A model generated the notes under the pieces. That model had not been told where the DNA came from and made no database searches. It saw only the letters and a program-made list of their open reading frames with translations. From Syngnathus acus (taxonomy: Eukaryota > Chordata > Actinopteri > Syngnathiformes > Syngnathidae), in NCBI RefSeq assembly GCF_901709675.1, contig NC_051098.1:15805464-15869463 (forward strand): DNA of 64,000 bases, written 5' to 3'. This document shows, one piece after another, positions 35,327 through 48,036 of the stretch (its first letter is position 1; each line of letters begins with the position of its first letter). Both the position numbers and the translations under genes were made by a program.

Positions 35327-36322
35327 TTTCCCACTGTGATCACAAAACTGGTTCAACGATATTTGGCTAACAAAAGTGTCTTTTGGACAGCGGCAAGCGA
35401 GCTATTTGTTGAAGTAATTGACAGGCGCAAATCATGGTCAGGTTAGACAAACTTTTATCATTTTTCATGTTCATATGTGTGTAGATCTTCTTATTTCATA
35501 TAGAATCGATCTTTATTGTCATTGTCACATGTACAACGACATTTATATAAACATGACTGCTCAATCAGCACACGGAGCTGTGTAACCTTCCAATACAGAC
35601 AGATAGATACCAAATGGTCAGGTGACCACACCAAGTAGAAATGTGCCTTATAAGGACATCCTTTTGCTTTCCCGCCTTTTCCGGACAGTACAAAACCTTC
35701 TTACCTGGAAGGTGGGGGTTGCTGTTTGGTCTGCTGGATTGCCACGTGTACTGACCGCCATTAAACAACCCAATAAATCTTTGTTTTTCTTTCTCGACGA
35801 CGGACATCTCAAACAACACGCAATAGGCGTCAACTTCGACTTGTTTTGTTTACAACGTGAACTTAAAGCGACCCAATACATACACAACCGCATTTCATGT
35901 AGATCGGACCTGTTTTAGCAAACGTGATTACGCGTTATCATCTGGTAAATTACGCGTTATCATCTGGTAGAGTGCATGATTCAAGAATTGTATTGGCCAT
36001 GTTTGAGCGTGCCAAATTTGACTTCGGTACGAAGGCATTGAGATTGAAAATCGGGAGCATGCCTGCCTGCAACCGTCACTGCTAATCCTCGACTTTGACT
36101 ATTTCCACAGTACAGTATTACTCTTGGTCCGGGCAAGAACCAGCATGTGATGATGGCTTATTTGAGATCCAACATTCGTCGAGGATAATCAAGCTAAACA
36201 GCATAAAGTTAGCACTGTGCTAGCTACCACGTTCATGAAAGCGACCCGCACTTCTGTACAGCAACCAAGCAGACTACAAATAACGTTGCATATGATCACT
36301 TAGGTCCATCGTCGCAACTTAC

Positions 36323-36477
36323 CTCTTTCGTCGTTACGGTTGTCGTGTAACTAATGTTACTGATCCACCACATACGTTGCGTGTTTATCGGATGCAGCCG
36401 AATGGAAGGCGACGCGCTTCTGTTTGAGGATTCCAACCACGCGCGGTCTTGTTGTAGTCGCTTTACTTCCTGTTACG
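36323..36477 (-). promoter_or_regulatory. Leader exon and promoter of zinc-finger gene E
   Basis: Copy of the unit A block with the donor at 36318-36322. It has a few private changes (CGTTACGG, TGTAACTA). Confidence 0.55.
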
Positions 36478-37136
36478 TAATGATGATGTCATTTGAGTGA
36501 GGTCCCGGACGCCCTCTAGCGGAAGACACTGGCACGTTTTTATGTTGTTGACCCGGAGGCAAATTGCACTCACTGTATTTTGCAAATATACGGCCCAATC
36601 ATACTTGCAAACCGATCAGGTGACAAGCAAAGATTGTCCACTCTGATTGGTTAGAGATGATTTGTAAATTGTCACCCTGAATGCAATAGTTTTAGGAGAA
36701 TATTTTTATTGCACTGCCGTTGACAAGAAAAGCTAAAGAGAAGCAAATGCACGATATTGGCAAAAGTGCGTTCTTCAAAAATGATTTTAATGTCTTCAAA
36801 ATAATTCAAATGATCTTGCACAGTTAAATATCAAAGTATTAAATGTTCGAAATGTCCCCCTTCAACATTGCAACGTCACACAAACTTAAGAGCTGATACT
36901 ATCAAGTCAGGGCTGGTCGGGTTTTAAGGTTGGGTCTGAAACCAGGAAGGAGGTGGTTAGGGTTTGTAGTTTGGGTTGTGGTTTTATGAAAGGGCTGATG
37001 AGGGTTTCAAGAGTATTGTAGACGTAATAGTAATAAATTAGATTCATATAACGCCCCTGCTCCTTTAAAATGCACCTTTTGGTAAATATATTTCGTTTCT
37101 ACCGCTAATAGTGGCACTTGTCTTTGTCCTTGTCTG

Positions 37137-37335
37137 ATAAGTCAAGTCAAGTCAAGTTTATTTGTATAGCCCTAAATCACAAGCAGTCTCAAAGGGCTTC
37201 ACAGACAAAAATTGACAATTATTCTCAAAGCATCCCCTGATCTTAAGCTCCCAAAAGGGCAAGGAAAAACTAAAAAAAAAACCCTGCCAGGGGAAAATGA
37301 GAAACCTTGAGAAGGGACCACAGATGGAAGGCGCC
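37137..37335 (-). mobile_element. RTE-like LINE 3' end
   Basis: Starts with AAGTCAAGTCAAGTCAAG then TTTATTTGTATAGCCCTAAA, the reverse complement of a common fish LINE 3' end (RTE/Rex3 type, by memory). It interrupts GTCCTTGTCTGTTATTT, which is intact in the other units. No clear target duplication beyond TG. Confidence 0.65.
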
Positions 37336-38168
37336 TGTTATTTATCCTTTTTAAAATGTGGCACTTGTATTCTTGCATTCTTGTACGCTGCTGTGACAAG
37401 TACATTTCCCCGCTGTGGGATAAATAAAGTTCTATCATCATCAAATGACAGAAGATTAATAGTCTTAATTAGGATCCTATAATTTAAAAATAATTTCACA
37501 CAAATACAATTAGGTTGAGACGTCAATACTGTGAAGTAAACAACTCTTTAATGAAATGTCTTAGTACATCTCAAGTACATTTTAACATGTTATTAGTAAG
37601 GTAAAGTAACAAAAAAAACTGTTGAAGAAAAATGGGGGATATCAAACACTATATCATTTTATTGATACACATCATCATCATCATCGGTTTAAAGTCCGCT
37701 TTCCAGGCATGAACATGAAAAGCTGAACAAAACAAAATCCTGAACCAACACTAATAAGAACCAAGCTACTTGCCCTAAATATGAACACACAACTAAAAAC
37801 AAAATAAACTTCAAGTATCATGAAACATACAAAACTATTATCATCCCGAGGCCGGTTAACTTCATTTTCAAATTCATAGGTAAAACTAAAATGAATTGAA
37901 CTTCACACTGTCGTAAAGGAAAGGAGTTCAGCATCTCAATCAAAAGGTGCATAGTAGAATAGAACTATCATTGATGCATAAACTCATAAAGTCTGCTCAA
38001 AAAGAAGGTGAGAACTTCATGGATCATTGCTCATCTCTCCAAAACACTCAGAATTCTTAATAGAGACTCTTTGGCAACTGACTGAGCAGGCAACAGGTTT
38101 CTCTCCAGTGTGGGCTCCTGTGTGCCTGATTAAGCTTACCCTGAGAGACTGTTTGGCCGAACTGAGCA

Positions 38169-40028
38169 TTAAAAAGGTTTCTCGCCAGTGTGGATTCTTG
38201 TGTGCGTGTTTAAATGTCCCCTCCGAGACAATTTCTGGCCACAAATTGAGCTTGATAAAGGTTTCTCACCAGTGTGGATTCTTGTGTGCCTATTTAAACT
38301 TACCCTATGAGAGAATTTTTGGCCACAAACTGAGCATGAAAAAGGTTTCTCGCCAGTGTGGATTCTTGTGTGCTTTTTTAAACTTCCCCTCTCAGAGAAT
38401 TTTTGGCCACAAACTGAGCATGAAAAAGGTTTCTCGCCAGTGTGGATTCTTGTGTGCATTGTTAAAGATCCACTCTGAGAGAATATTTGGCCACAAACTG
38501 AGCATGAAAAAGGTTTCTCGCCAGTGTGGATTCTTGTGTGCATATTTAAACTTCCCATTCGAGAGAACTTTTGCCCACAAACTGAGCATGAAAAAGGTTT
38601 CGCGCCAGTGTGGATTCTTGTGTGCCTATTTAAACTTACCCTATGAGAGAATTTCTGGCCACAAACTGAGCATGAAAAAGGTTTCTCGCCAGTGTGGATT
38701 CTTGTGTGCGTGTTTAAATGTCCCCTCCGAGACCATTTTTGGCCACAAACTGAGCATGAAAAAGGTTTCTCGCCAGTGTGGATTCTTGTGTGCATATTTA
38801 AACTGTTCCTCTGAGAGAACTTTTGCCCACAAACTGAGCATGAAAAAGGTTTCTCGCCAGTGTGGATTCTTGTATGAATTTTTAAAGATCCACTCAGAGA
38901 GAATTTCTGGCCACAAACTGAGCATGAAAAAGGTTTCTCACCAGTGTGGATTCTTGTGTGCATCTTTAAAGATCCCCTCGTGAGGAATTTTTGGCCACAA
39001 ACTGAGCATGAGAAAGGTTTCTCGCCAGTGTGGGTTAATGTGTGCGAATTTAAATGTCCCCTCTGAGAGAACATTTGGCCACAAACTGAGCATGAGAAAG
39101 GTTTCTCACCAGTGTGGATTCTTGCGTGCCTATTTAAACTTCCCCTCCGAGAGAACTTTTGGCCACAAACTGAGCATGAAAAAGGTTTCTCGCCAGTGTG
39201 GATTCTTGTGTGCATTGTTAAAGATCCACTCTGAGAGAATTTTTGGCCACAATCTGAACAGGAAAAGTTTTTCTTTCTTCTGTGCATTTTCATGTGTTGT
39301 TTCAAACGACTGCTATGAGCAAAAAAAATTCCACAGTGAGAACATTGCCTGTGTTTGTTTTGAGAGTCGTCATCATCATCAGCAGTAACATGTGACAACA
39401 CGTCATCACTATCTGATGGTGAAGCTGCTCGTGATGCCCCACAGTGGTCTCCATCACCTTCTCTGGTCCTATGTGGACTTGAGCTGCAGCTTGGAGGCTC
39501 CGCCCCTTTGCTCACCTCATGTTGAGCCTCATCTAAACGCTTCACAAGTACACCAGTCAATGGCATCTCGCAGGTATCTTCCTCCTCCTTTTTGATGTCG
39601 CAGGAGTCTTCTCCGTCCTCTTTCTGGCAAGGTCGCTCCGGCTCTTCCTCCTCTTTTATAGTGCAAAGAAACTTCTGCTGCATTTGTTCATTGAAGTGGT
39701 GGACCTCTTTGCCCACATCTTCCTCTTTAATGCGAGTGCGGTCTGGCTCCTCCTGCTTAGGACGAATAGCTTTACTGATGTCTGCAAAACAGGACAAACA
39801 CATATTAACAATGAAAGTTACAGTTGAAGAGAAACTGGCAAAAAAAACGATACAGGGGCTTTTTCAATCAGCATATCACACATGATTTCGATAGAATTCA
39901 TCATAGAAACTAGACGTGTACTAACCTGCTCTGCGCAACACAACATAAGGCTGCAGCCAAAGATGTTCCGGTCGTCGACGACTGCGGTCCATTTCCTTCA
40001 CGTACTTTGCTGTGGTCCTTGCAGACAT
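38169..40028 (-). CDS. C2H2 zinc-finger gene F, 14 fingers
   Basis: Start exon 40028-39926 ([15 protein letters not shown]...) joins 39781-38169, giving 571 residues. Ancestral first finger present ([17 protein letters not shown]). Contact residues are HSRQ, QGSM, RGSR, QGHS, TGSM, LGSI, QNSM, RGHT, HVSR, RGSM, QGSM, EGSK, HVSR, RGHT. The eighth finger has W in place of the core F (QKWSRRG), which may weaken folding. The terminal finger lacks its first cysteine. Fingers 9, 10, 12, 13 and 14 correspond to fingers 7, 8, 11, 13 and 14 of gene E, including the GAKPF linker, so E and F share the C-terminal half and differ in front. Confidence 0.88.
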
Positions 40029-41020
40029 TTTCCCACTGCAATCACAAAACTGGTTCAACGATATTTGGCTAACAAAAGTGTCTTTTGGACAGCGGCAAGC
40101 GAGCTATTTGTTGAAGTAATTGACAGGCGCAAATCATGGTCAGGTTAGACAAACTTTTATCATTTTTCATGTTCATATGTGTGTAGATCTTCTTATTTCA
40201 TATAGAATCGATCTTTATTGTCATTGTCACATGTACAACGACATTTATATAAACATGACTGCTCAATCAGCACACGGAGCTGTGTAACCTTCCAATACAG
40301 ACAGATAGATACCAAATGGTCAGGTGACCACACCAAGTAGTCGGGATGTGCCTTATAAGGACATCCTTTTGCTTTCCCGCCTATTCCGGACAGTACAAAA
40401 CCTTCTCACCTGGAAGGTGGGGGTTGTTGTTTGGTCTGCTCGATTGCCACGTGTACTGACCGCCATTATACAACCCAATAAATCTTTGTTTTTCTTTCTC
40501 AACGACGGACATCTCAAACAACACGCAATAGTCGTCAACTTCGACTTGTTTTGTTTACAACGTGAACTTAAAGCGACCCAATACACACATAACCGCATTT
40601 CATGTAGATCGGACCTGTTTTAGCAAACGTGATTACGCGTTATCATCTGGTAGATTACGCGTTATCATCTGGTAGAGTGCATGATTCAAGAATTTTATTG
40701 CCCATGTTTGAGCGTGCCAAATTTGACTTCGGTACGAAGGCATTGAGATTGAAAATCGGGAGCATGCCTGCCTGCAACCGTCACTGCTAATCCTCGACTT
40801 TGACTATTTCCACAGTACAGTATTACTCTTGGTCCAGGCAAGAACCAGCATGTGATGATGGCTCATTTGAGATCCAACATTCGTCGAGGATAATCAAGCT
40901 AAACAGCATAAAGGTAGCACTGTGCTAGCTACCACGTTCATGAAAGCGACCCGCACTTCTGTACACCAACCAAGCAGTACTACAAATAACGTTGCATATG
41001 ATCACTTAGTCGCAACTTAC

Positions 41021-41175
41021 CTCTTTCGTCGTTGCGGTTGTCGTGTAGCTAATGTTACTGATCCACCACATACGTTGCGTGTTTATCGGATGCAGCCGAA
41101 TGGAAGGCGACGCGCTTCTGTTTGAGGATTTCAACCACGCGCGGTTTTGTTGTAGTCGCTTTACTTCCTGTTACG
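41021..41175 (-). promoter_or_regulatory. Leader exon and promoter of zinc-finger gene F
   Basis: Copy of the unit A block with the donor at 41016-41020 and the ETS-type CAGGAAGT at the upstream edge. Confidence 0.55.
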
Positions 41176-41732
41176 TAATGATGATGTCATTTGAGTGAGG
41201 TCCCGGACGCCCTCTAGCGGAAGACACTGGCACGTTTTTATGTTGTTGACCAGCAAAGTTGGAGGCGAATTACACTCACGTAATTGGCTGTACTTTGCAA
41301 ATATACGGCCCACTCGTACCTGCAAACCAACCAGGTGACAAGCAAAGATTGTCCACTCTGATTGGTTAGATGATTTGTAAATTGTCACCCTGAATGCAAT
41401 AGTTTTAGGAGAATGTTTTTATTGCACTGCCGTTGCCAAGAAAAGCTAAAGAGAAGCAAATGCACGATATTGGCAAAAGTACGTTCTTCAAAAATGATTT
41501 TAATGTCTTCAAAATAATTCAAAGGATCTAGCACAGTTAAATATCAAAGTATTAAATGTTCGAAATGTTTTATGAAAGGGCTGATGTTTCAAATGAGGGT
41601 TTCAAGAGTATTGTAGACGTAATATATAGTAATAAATTAGATTCATATAACGCCCCTGCTCCTTTAAAATGCACCTTTTGGTAAATATATTTCGTTTCTA
41701 CCGCTAATAGTGGCACTTGTCTTTGTCCTTGT

Positions 41733-43478
41733 AGAATAGAATAGATCTTTATTGTCATTGTCACATGTACAACGAAATTTAAAAAGTGCCAACCGATCCG
41801 CGCATGCAATAAAAAAATACAGAATTAATAGAATAAAAAGATAAAAAAAACTAGCTAAAAACCCACAGAAGAACATACACAGACAATCATTTACGTTTAG
41901 CTGCATTCAATGTGACTACCGCTGTAGGGTAAAAACTGTTGGCTAGTCCTCGACCTAATTAATCTGTAGCGTCTGCCTGATGGCAACAGTTCGAAAAGGG
42001 AGTGGCCAGGGTGGGAAGTGTCCTTCAGAATGTTCTGTGTTTTTTTGAGACAGCGGGTTCTGTGTAGGTCTTCCAGTGTGGGGAGAGGGCAGCCAATGAT
42101 CTTCTGTGCTGTGTTGATGACCCCTTGGAGCTTTTTCCTCTGAGCAGCAGTGCAGCTGGAGTACCAAACACATATACAGTACGTTAAAGTGCTTTCTATG
42201 GAGCAGCGATAGAAGGACACCAGCAGTCTCTGTGTAATGCTGTGCCTCCTCAGCACCCTTAAAAAGTAGAGTCTCTGTTGGGCCTTTTTAAGCAGCTCAG
42301 AGGTGTTCACGCCCCAGGTGAAGTCCTCCTCGATGTGGACTCCCAGGTAGCGGAAGGAGGACACCCTCTTCACACAGACCCCGTCGATGATGAGTGGTGG
42401 AATGTCCGTTTTATTTTTCCTCCTAAAATCAATGACCAGTTCTTGGGTTTTAGCCGTGTTTAGGAGCAGATTGTTCTCTCCGCACCACTCCGATAGCTGG
42501 ACCACTTCGTCCCTGTAGGCAGACTCATCCCCCTTTGAGATGAGCCCCACCACGGTTGTGTCATCCGCAAATCTCACGATGGTGTTGCTGCGGTGGGCGG
42601 GGGTGCATGCATGTGTGTAGAGCGTGTAAAGCAGTGGGCTCAGTACGCAGCCCTTTGGGGAGCCGGTACCAAGACTGAGAGGTGTGGATGTATGACGGCC
42701 CACTTTCACCCTCTGGCTGCGACCGGTCAGGAAGCTCTTAATCCACCTGCAAGTATTATGTGGAAGTCCCAGGCCCTCCAGTATGTCCACCAGTCTGTGG
42801 GGGAGGATGGTGTTAAAAGCAGAGCTAAAGTCCACGAAGAGCATCCGCACATAGCTCCCCGGCTGCTCCAGGTGGGACAGTGCAGCGTGGAGGGCTGTAG
42901 CTACTGCGTCCTCTGTGGATCTATTTGCCCTGTAGGGGGTCAAAACCTCTGAACAGGAGTGCTGTGATGTGACCCCGTACCAGCTTTTCAAAGCACTTCA
43001 TGACCACCGGGGTGAGTGCGACTGGCCGGTAGTCATTGAGGCTGGTGATGTGGCGTTTCTTGGGCAGGGGGACTATAGTGGAGGATTTTAAACAGGATGG
43101 GACGGTGGACTCGGTAAGGGACTGGTTGAAAATCTTTGTGAAGACTCCAGCCAGCTGATCTGCGCAGTCCTTCAGGACACGCCCAGTGACGCCGTCAGGA
43201 CCCGCAGCCTTCCTCGGGTTGATGGTCCGCAGCGTGCGCCTCACCTCGTGCTCCTTCACTGTGAGGGTGAAGCTGCTGCGGTCTGTGATGTGGCCCCTTC
43301 AGGTGGCTCGGACTCGAACCGGGCGAAGAAGGTATTGAGGACCTCTGCCAGTGAGGCGTCCCCTTCAGCAGCTCCGATGGTGGTTCTGTAGTTGGTGAGA
43401 TGCTGGATTCCCTGCCACACCTGCTTGCTGTTGTTGCTGTCCAGGTGATCCTCAATCCTCTTCACCTGGATATAGTAA
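41733..43478 (-). mobile_element. L2-like LINE, 5'-truncated
   Basis: A minus-strand element of about 1.75 kb ending in a tail of CAATAAAGATCTATTCTATT type. It carries a reverse-transcriptase gene in two pieces. The flanks at 41627-41732 and 43479-43584 are the same unit sequence, TAGTAATAAATTAG through GTCTTTGTCCTTGT, present twice with few differences. It therefore sits in the zinc-finger unit between copies of a 106-bp target segment. Confidence 0.85.
41897..43259 (-). pseudogene. L2-like reverse transcriptase, frameshifted
   Basis: Piece 1 (43259-42921) carries the fingers-palm start: [20 protein letters not shown], then [20 protein letters not shown]. Piece 2 (frame to 41897) carries LFVDFSSAFNTILPHRLVD, the GSPKGCVLSPLLYTLYTH block, and the catalytic FADDTTVVG. 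It ends with HPGHSLFELLPSGRRYRLIR, the hallmark tail of CR1/L2-clade LINE proteins. The two frames meet near 42945 (GFDPLQ... then [11 protein letters not shown]), where an indel breaks the gene. The endonuclease domain is absent because of 5' truncation. Confidence 0.88.
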
Positions 43479-44417
43479 TAGTAATAAATTAGATTCATAT
43501 AACGCCCCTGCTCCTTTAAAATGCACCTTTTGGTAAATATATTTCGTTTCTACCGCTAATGGTGGCACTTGTCTTTGTCCTTGTCTGTTATTTATCCTTT
43601 TTAAAATGTGGCACTTGTATTCTTGCATTCTTGTACGCTGCTGTGACAAGTAAACTTCCCCGCTGTGGGATAAATAAAGTTATATCATCATCATCATCAA
43701 TTGACAGAAGATTAATAGTCTTAATTAGGATCCTATCATTTAAAAATAATTTCACACAAATACAATTAGGTTGAGACGTCAATACTGTGAAGTAAACAAC
43801 TCTTTAATGAAATGTCTTAATACATCTCAAGTACATTTTAACATGTTATTAGTAAGGTAAAGTAACAAAAAAAACTGTTGAAGAAAAATAGGGGATATCC
43901 AACACTATTTCATTTTATTGATCCACATCATCATCATCATCGGTTTAAAGTCCGCTTTCCAGGCATGAACATGAAACGCTGAACAAAACGAAATCCTGAA
44001 CCAACACTAATAAGAACCAAGCAACTTGCCCTAAATATGAACACACAACTAAAAACAAAATAAACTTCAAGTATCATGAAACATACAAAACTATTATCAT
44101 CCCGAGGCCGGTTAACTTTATTTTCAAATTCATAGGTAAAACTAAAATGAATTGAACTTCACACTGTCGTAAAGGAAAGGAGTTCAGCATCTCAATCAAA
44201 AGGTGCATACTAGAATAGAACTATCATTGATGCATAAACTCATAAAGTCTGTTCAAAAAGAAGGTGAGAACTTCGTGGATCATTGCTCATCTCTCCAAAA
44301 CACTCAGAATTCTTAATAGAGACTCTTTGGCAACTGACTGAGCAGGTTTCTCTCCAGTGTGGGCTCCTGCGTGCCTGATTAAGTTTACCCTAAGAGACTG
44401 TTTGGCTGAACTGAGCA

Positions 44418-47205
44418 TTAAAAAGGTTTCTCGCCAGTGTGGATTCTTGTGTGCGTGTTTAAATGTCCCCTCCGAGACAATTTTTGGCCACAAATTGAGC
44501 TTGATAAAGGTTTCTCACCAGTGTGGATTCTTGTGTGCATATTTAAACTTCCCATTCGAGAGAACTTTTGGCCACAAACTGAGCATGAAAAAGGTTTCTC
44601 AACCAGTGTGGGTTAATGTGTGCGAATTTAAATTGCCCCTCTGAGAGAACTTTTGCCCACAAACTGAGCATGAAAAAGGTTTCTCGCCAGTGTGGGTTAA
44701 TGTGTGCGAATTTAAATTGGCCCTCCGCGAGAACTTTTGGCCACAAACTGAGCATGAAAAAGGTTTCTCGCCAGTGTGGATTCTTGTGTGCATATTTAAA
44801 CTTCCCCTCTGGGAGAAGTTTTGGCCACAGACTGAGCATGAAAAGGGTTTCTCACCAGTGTGGATTCTTGTGTGCTTTTTTAAACTTCCCCTCCGAGAGA
44901 ATTTTTGGCCACAAACTGAGCATGAAAAGGGTTTCTCACCAGTGTGGATTCTTGTGTGCTTTTTTAAACCCCCCCCCCGAGAGAATTTTTGGCCACAAAC
45001 TGAGCATGAAAAAGGTTTCTCTCCAGTGTGGATTCTTGTGTGCGTATTTAAACGTCCCCTCTGAGAGAATTTTTGGCCACAAACTGAGCATGAAAAAGGT
45101 TTCTCGCTAGTGTGGATTCTTGTGTGCGTATTTAAATGCCCCCCCGTGAGGAATTTTTGGCCACAAACTGAGCATGAAAAAGGTTTCTCGCCAGTGTGGG
45201 TTAATGTGTGCGAATTTAAATGTCCCCTCCGAGAGAACATTTGGCCACAAACTGAGCATGAAAAAGGTTTCTCGCCAGTGTGGATTCTTGTGTGCATATT
45301 TAAACTTCCCATTCGAGAGAACTTTTGCCCACAAACTGAGCATGAAAAAGGTTTCTCGCCAGTGTGGATTCTTGCGTGCCTATTTAAACTTACCCTATGA
45401 GAGAATTTCTGGCCACAAACTGAGCATGAAAAAGGTTTCTCGCCAGTGTGGGTTAATGTGTGCAAATTTAAAGTGGCCCTCCGAGAGAACTTTTGGCCAC
45501 AAACTGAGCATGAAAAAGGTTTCTCGCCAGTGTGGATTCTTGTGTGCCTATTTAAAAGCCCCCTCGTGAGGAATCTTTGGCCACAAACTGAGCATGAGAA
45601 AGGTTTCTCACCAGTGTGGATTCTTGTGTGCCTATTTAAACTTACCCTATGACAGAATTTCTGGCCACAAACTGAGCATGAAAAAGGTTTCTCGCCAGTG
45701 TGGATTCTTGTGTGCACATTTAAACTTTCCATTCGAGAGAACTTTTGCCCACAAACTGGGCATAAAAAAGGTTTCTCACCAGTGTGGATTCTTGTGTGAC
45801 TATTTAAACCTACCCTATGAGAGAATTTCTGGCCACAAACTGAGCATGAAAAAGGTTTCTCGCCAGTGTGGATTCTTGTGTGCATTGTTAAAGATCCACT
45901 ATGAGAGAATTTTTGGCCACAAACTGAGCATGAAAAAGGTTTCTCGCCAGTGTGGGTTAATGTGTGCGAATTTAAATTGCCCCTATCAGAGAATTTATGG
46001 CCACAAACTGAGCATGAAAAAGGTTTCTCGCCAGTGTGGATTCTTGTGTGCTTTTTTAAATTTCCCCTCCCAGAGAATTTTGGCCACAAACTGAGCATGA
46101 AAAAGGTTTCTCGCCAGTGTGGATTCTTGTGTGCATTGTTAAATGTCCCCTCAGAGAGAACCTTTGCCCACAAACTGAGCATGAAAAAGGTTTCTCGCCA
46201 GTGTGGATTCTTGTGTGCATTGTTAAATGTCCACTCTGAGAGAATCTTTGGCCACAAACTGAGCATGAAAAAGGTTTCTCGCCAGTGTGGATTCTTGTGT
46301 GCATTGTTAAATGTCCCCTCTGAGAGAACATTTGGCCACAAACTGAGCATGAAAAAGGTTTCTCTCCAGTGTGGATTCTTGTGTGCACATTTAAACCTCC
46401 CCGCTGAGAGAATTTTTGGCCACAATCTGAACAGGAAAAGTTTTTCTTTCTTGTGTGCATTCTCATGTGTTGTTTCAAACTACTGCTATGAGCAAAAAAA
46501 ATTCCACAGTGAGAACATTGCCTGTGTTTGTTTTGAGAGTCATCATCATCATCATCAGCAGGAACATGTGACAACACGTCATCACTATCTGATGGTGGAG
46601 CTGCTCGTGATGCCCCACAGTGGTCTCCATCACCTTCTCTGGTCATATGTGGACTTGAGCTGCAGCTTGGAGGCTCCGCCCCTTTGCTCACCTCATGTTG
46701 AGCCTCATCTAAACGCTTCACAAGTACACCAGTCAATGGCATCTCGCAGGTATCTTCCTCCTCCTTTTTGATGTCGCAGGAGTCTTCTCCGTCCTCTTTC
46801 TGACAAGGCCGCTCCGGCTCTTCCTCCTCTTTTTTAGTGCAAAGAAACTTCTGCTCCATTTGTTCATTGAAGTGGTGGACCTCTTCGCCCACATCTTCCT
46901 CTTTAATGCGAGTGCGGTCTGGCTCCTCCTGCTTAGGACGAATAGCTTTACTGATGTCTGCAAAACAGGACAAACACATATTAACAATGAAAGTTACAGT
47001 TGAAGAGAAACTGGCAAAAAAAAACGATACAGGGGCTTTTTCAATCAGCATATCACACATGATTTCGATAGAATTCATAATAGAAACTAGACGTGTACTA
47101 ACCTGCTCTGCGCAACACAACATAAGGCTGCAGCCAAAGATGTTCCGGTCGTCGATGACTGCGGTCCATTTCCTTCACGTACTTTGCTGTGGTCCTTGCA
47201 GACAT
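44418..47205 (-). pseudogene. C2H2 zinc-finger gene G, about 25 fingers, two frameshifts
   Basis: Start exon 47205-47103 and finger exon from 46957. The frame holds for five fingers, then the T-run at 46077-46081 has four Ts where paralogues have five, and translation would stop at 46056 (about 334 residues). The remaining 18 or so fingers are open in the next frame down to 44599. There an extra base (CTCAACCAG for CTCACCAG on the plus strand) creates an immediate TGA. The family stop sits at 44418-44420. Without these two indels it would be the longest array in the cluster. Either a recent pseudogene or two homopolymer-type assembly errors; both indels are single bases. Confidence 0.8.
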
Positions 47206-47817
47206 TTTCCCACTGCAATCACAAAACTGGTTCAACGATATTTGGCCAACAAAAGTGTCTTTTGGACAGCGGCAAGCGAGCTATTTGTTGAAGTCATTGA
47301 AATATAGGTTATCCCGTATTTACGCAATAGTATTTTGTGTTGTGCTAGATAGTTTGTCAAGAAAATAAACTTTGCAAAAGACCGGCGAGTCGCTCGCATT
47401 GTTCTACAACGCCTATGTAGCTAGGAATTCCAAACAAAATGAACATAGCAGGCACGAATCATGGTCAGGTTAGACAAACTTATATCATTTTTCATGTTCA
47501 TATATGTGTAAATCTTCTTATTTCATATAGAATCGATCTTTATTGTCATTGTCACATGTACAACGACATTTATATAAACATGACTGCTCAAACAGCACAC
47601 AGAGCTGCGTAACCTTCCAATACAGATAGATACCAAATGGTCAGGTGACCACACCAAGTAGTCAGAGATTTGCCTTATAGAGGCTTTGCAGTCACGTGGT
47701 TTTATCACGTGATTTTGTGTTATGCCGCCATCTTGGCGGTCAACTAGTCAGCTCGTTCCTACGTGTTTGTATGGATTCTGATTTCTGCGCTACGTTTTCA
47801 CCGATTTCTTCCGAATT

Positions 47818-48036
47818 ATGGCTGATTTGCTATCCAACGAAGTTAGGCATTTGGATGAAGACTCCAAGAATCGTCACAGAGAGAAGTTGAACCTTGTTGG
47901 CACAACGGATCCGTACCTTTTACCGAGAAGCATGCTAAAATCGCCCGAGCATTTTGCAACAGCCGACCTGCCTGAACGCTCATATCCAGATATTTATAAT
48001 TACCTCGTCGATTTGTTTTGTAATGGCATTTCATAA
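47818..48036 (+). pseudogene. Transposon-borne N-terminal exon, probable YqaJ-type protein, copy 2
   Basis: A 72-residue frame, MADLLSNEVRHLDEDSKNRH and onward, the partner of 25279-25497. It ends at a stop after CNGIS, with no downstream exon left in the element. Confidence 0.5.

Larger units (their letters stand above)
32574..37080. repeat. Segmental duplication unit E of seven
   Basis: Standard plan, 4.5 kb, the shortest unit. Its flank upstream of the leader has lost a short segment (near 36552, GTTGACCCGGAGGC in place of GTTGACCAGCAAAGTTGGAG). Confidence 0.8.
37081..41679. repeat. Segmental duplication unit F of seven
   Basis: Standard plan with a private RTE-like LINE tail at 37137-37335. 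It shares the short upstream deletion with unit D (GAAATG joined to TTTTATGAAAGG near 41566). Confidence 0.8.
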
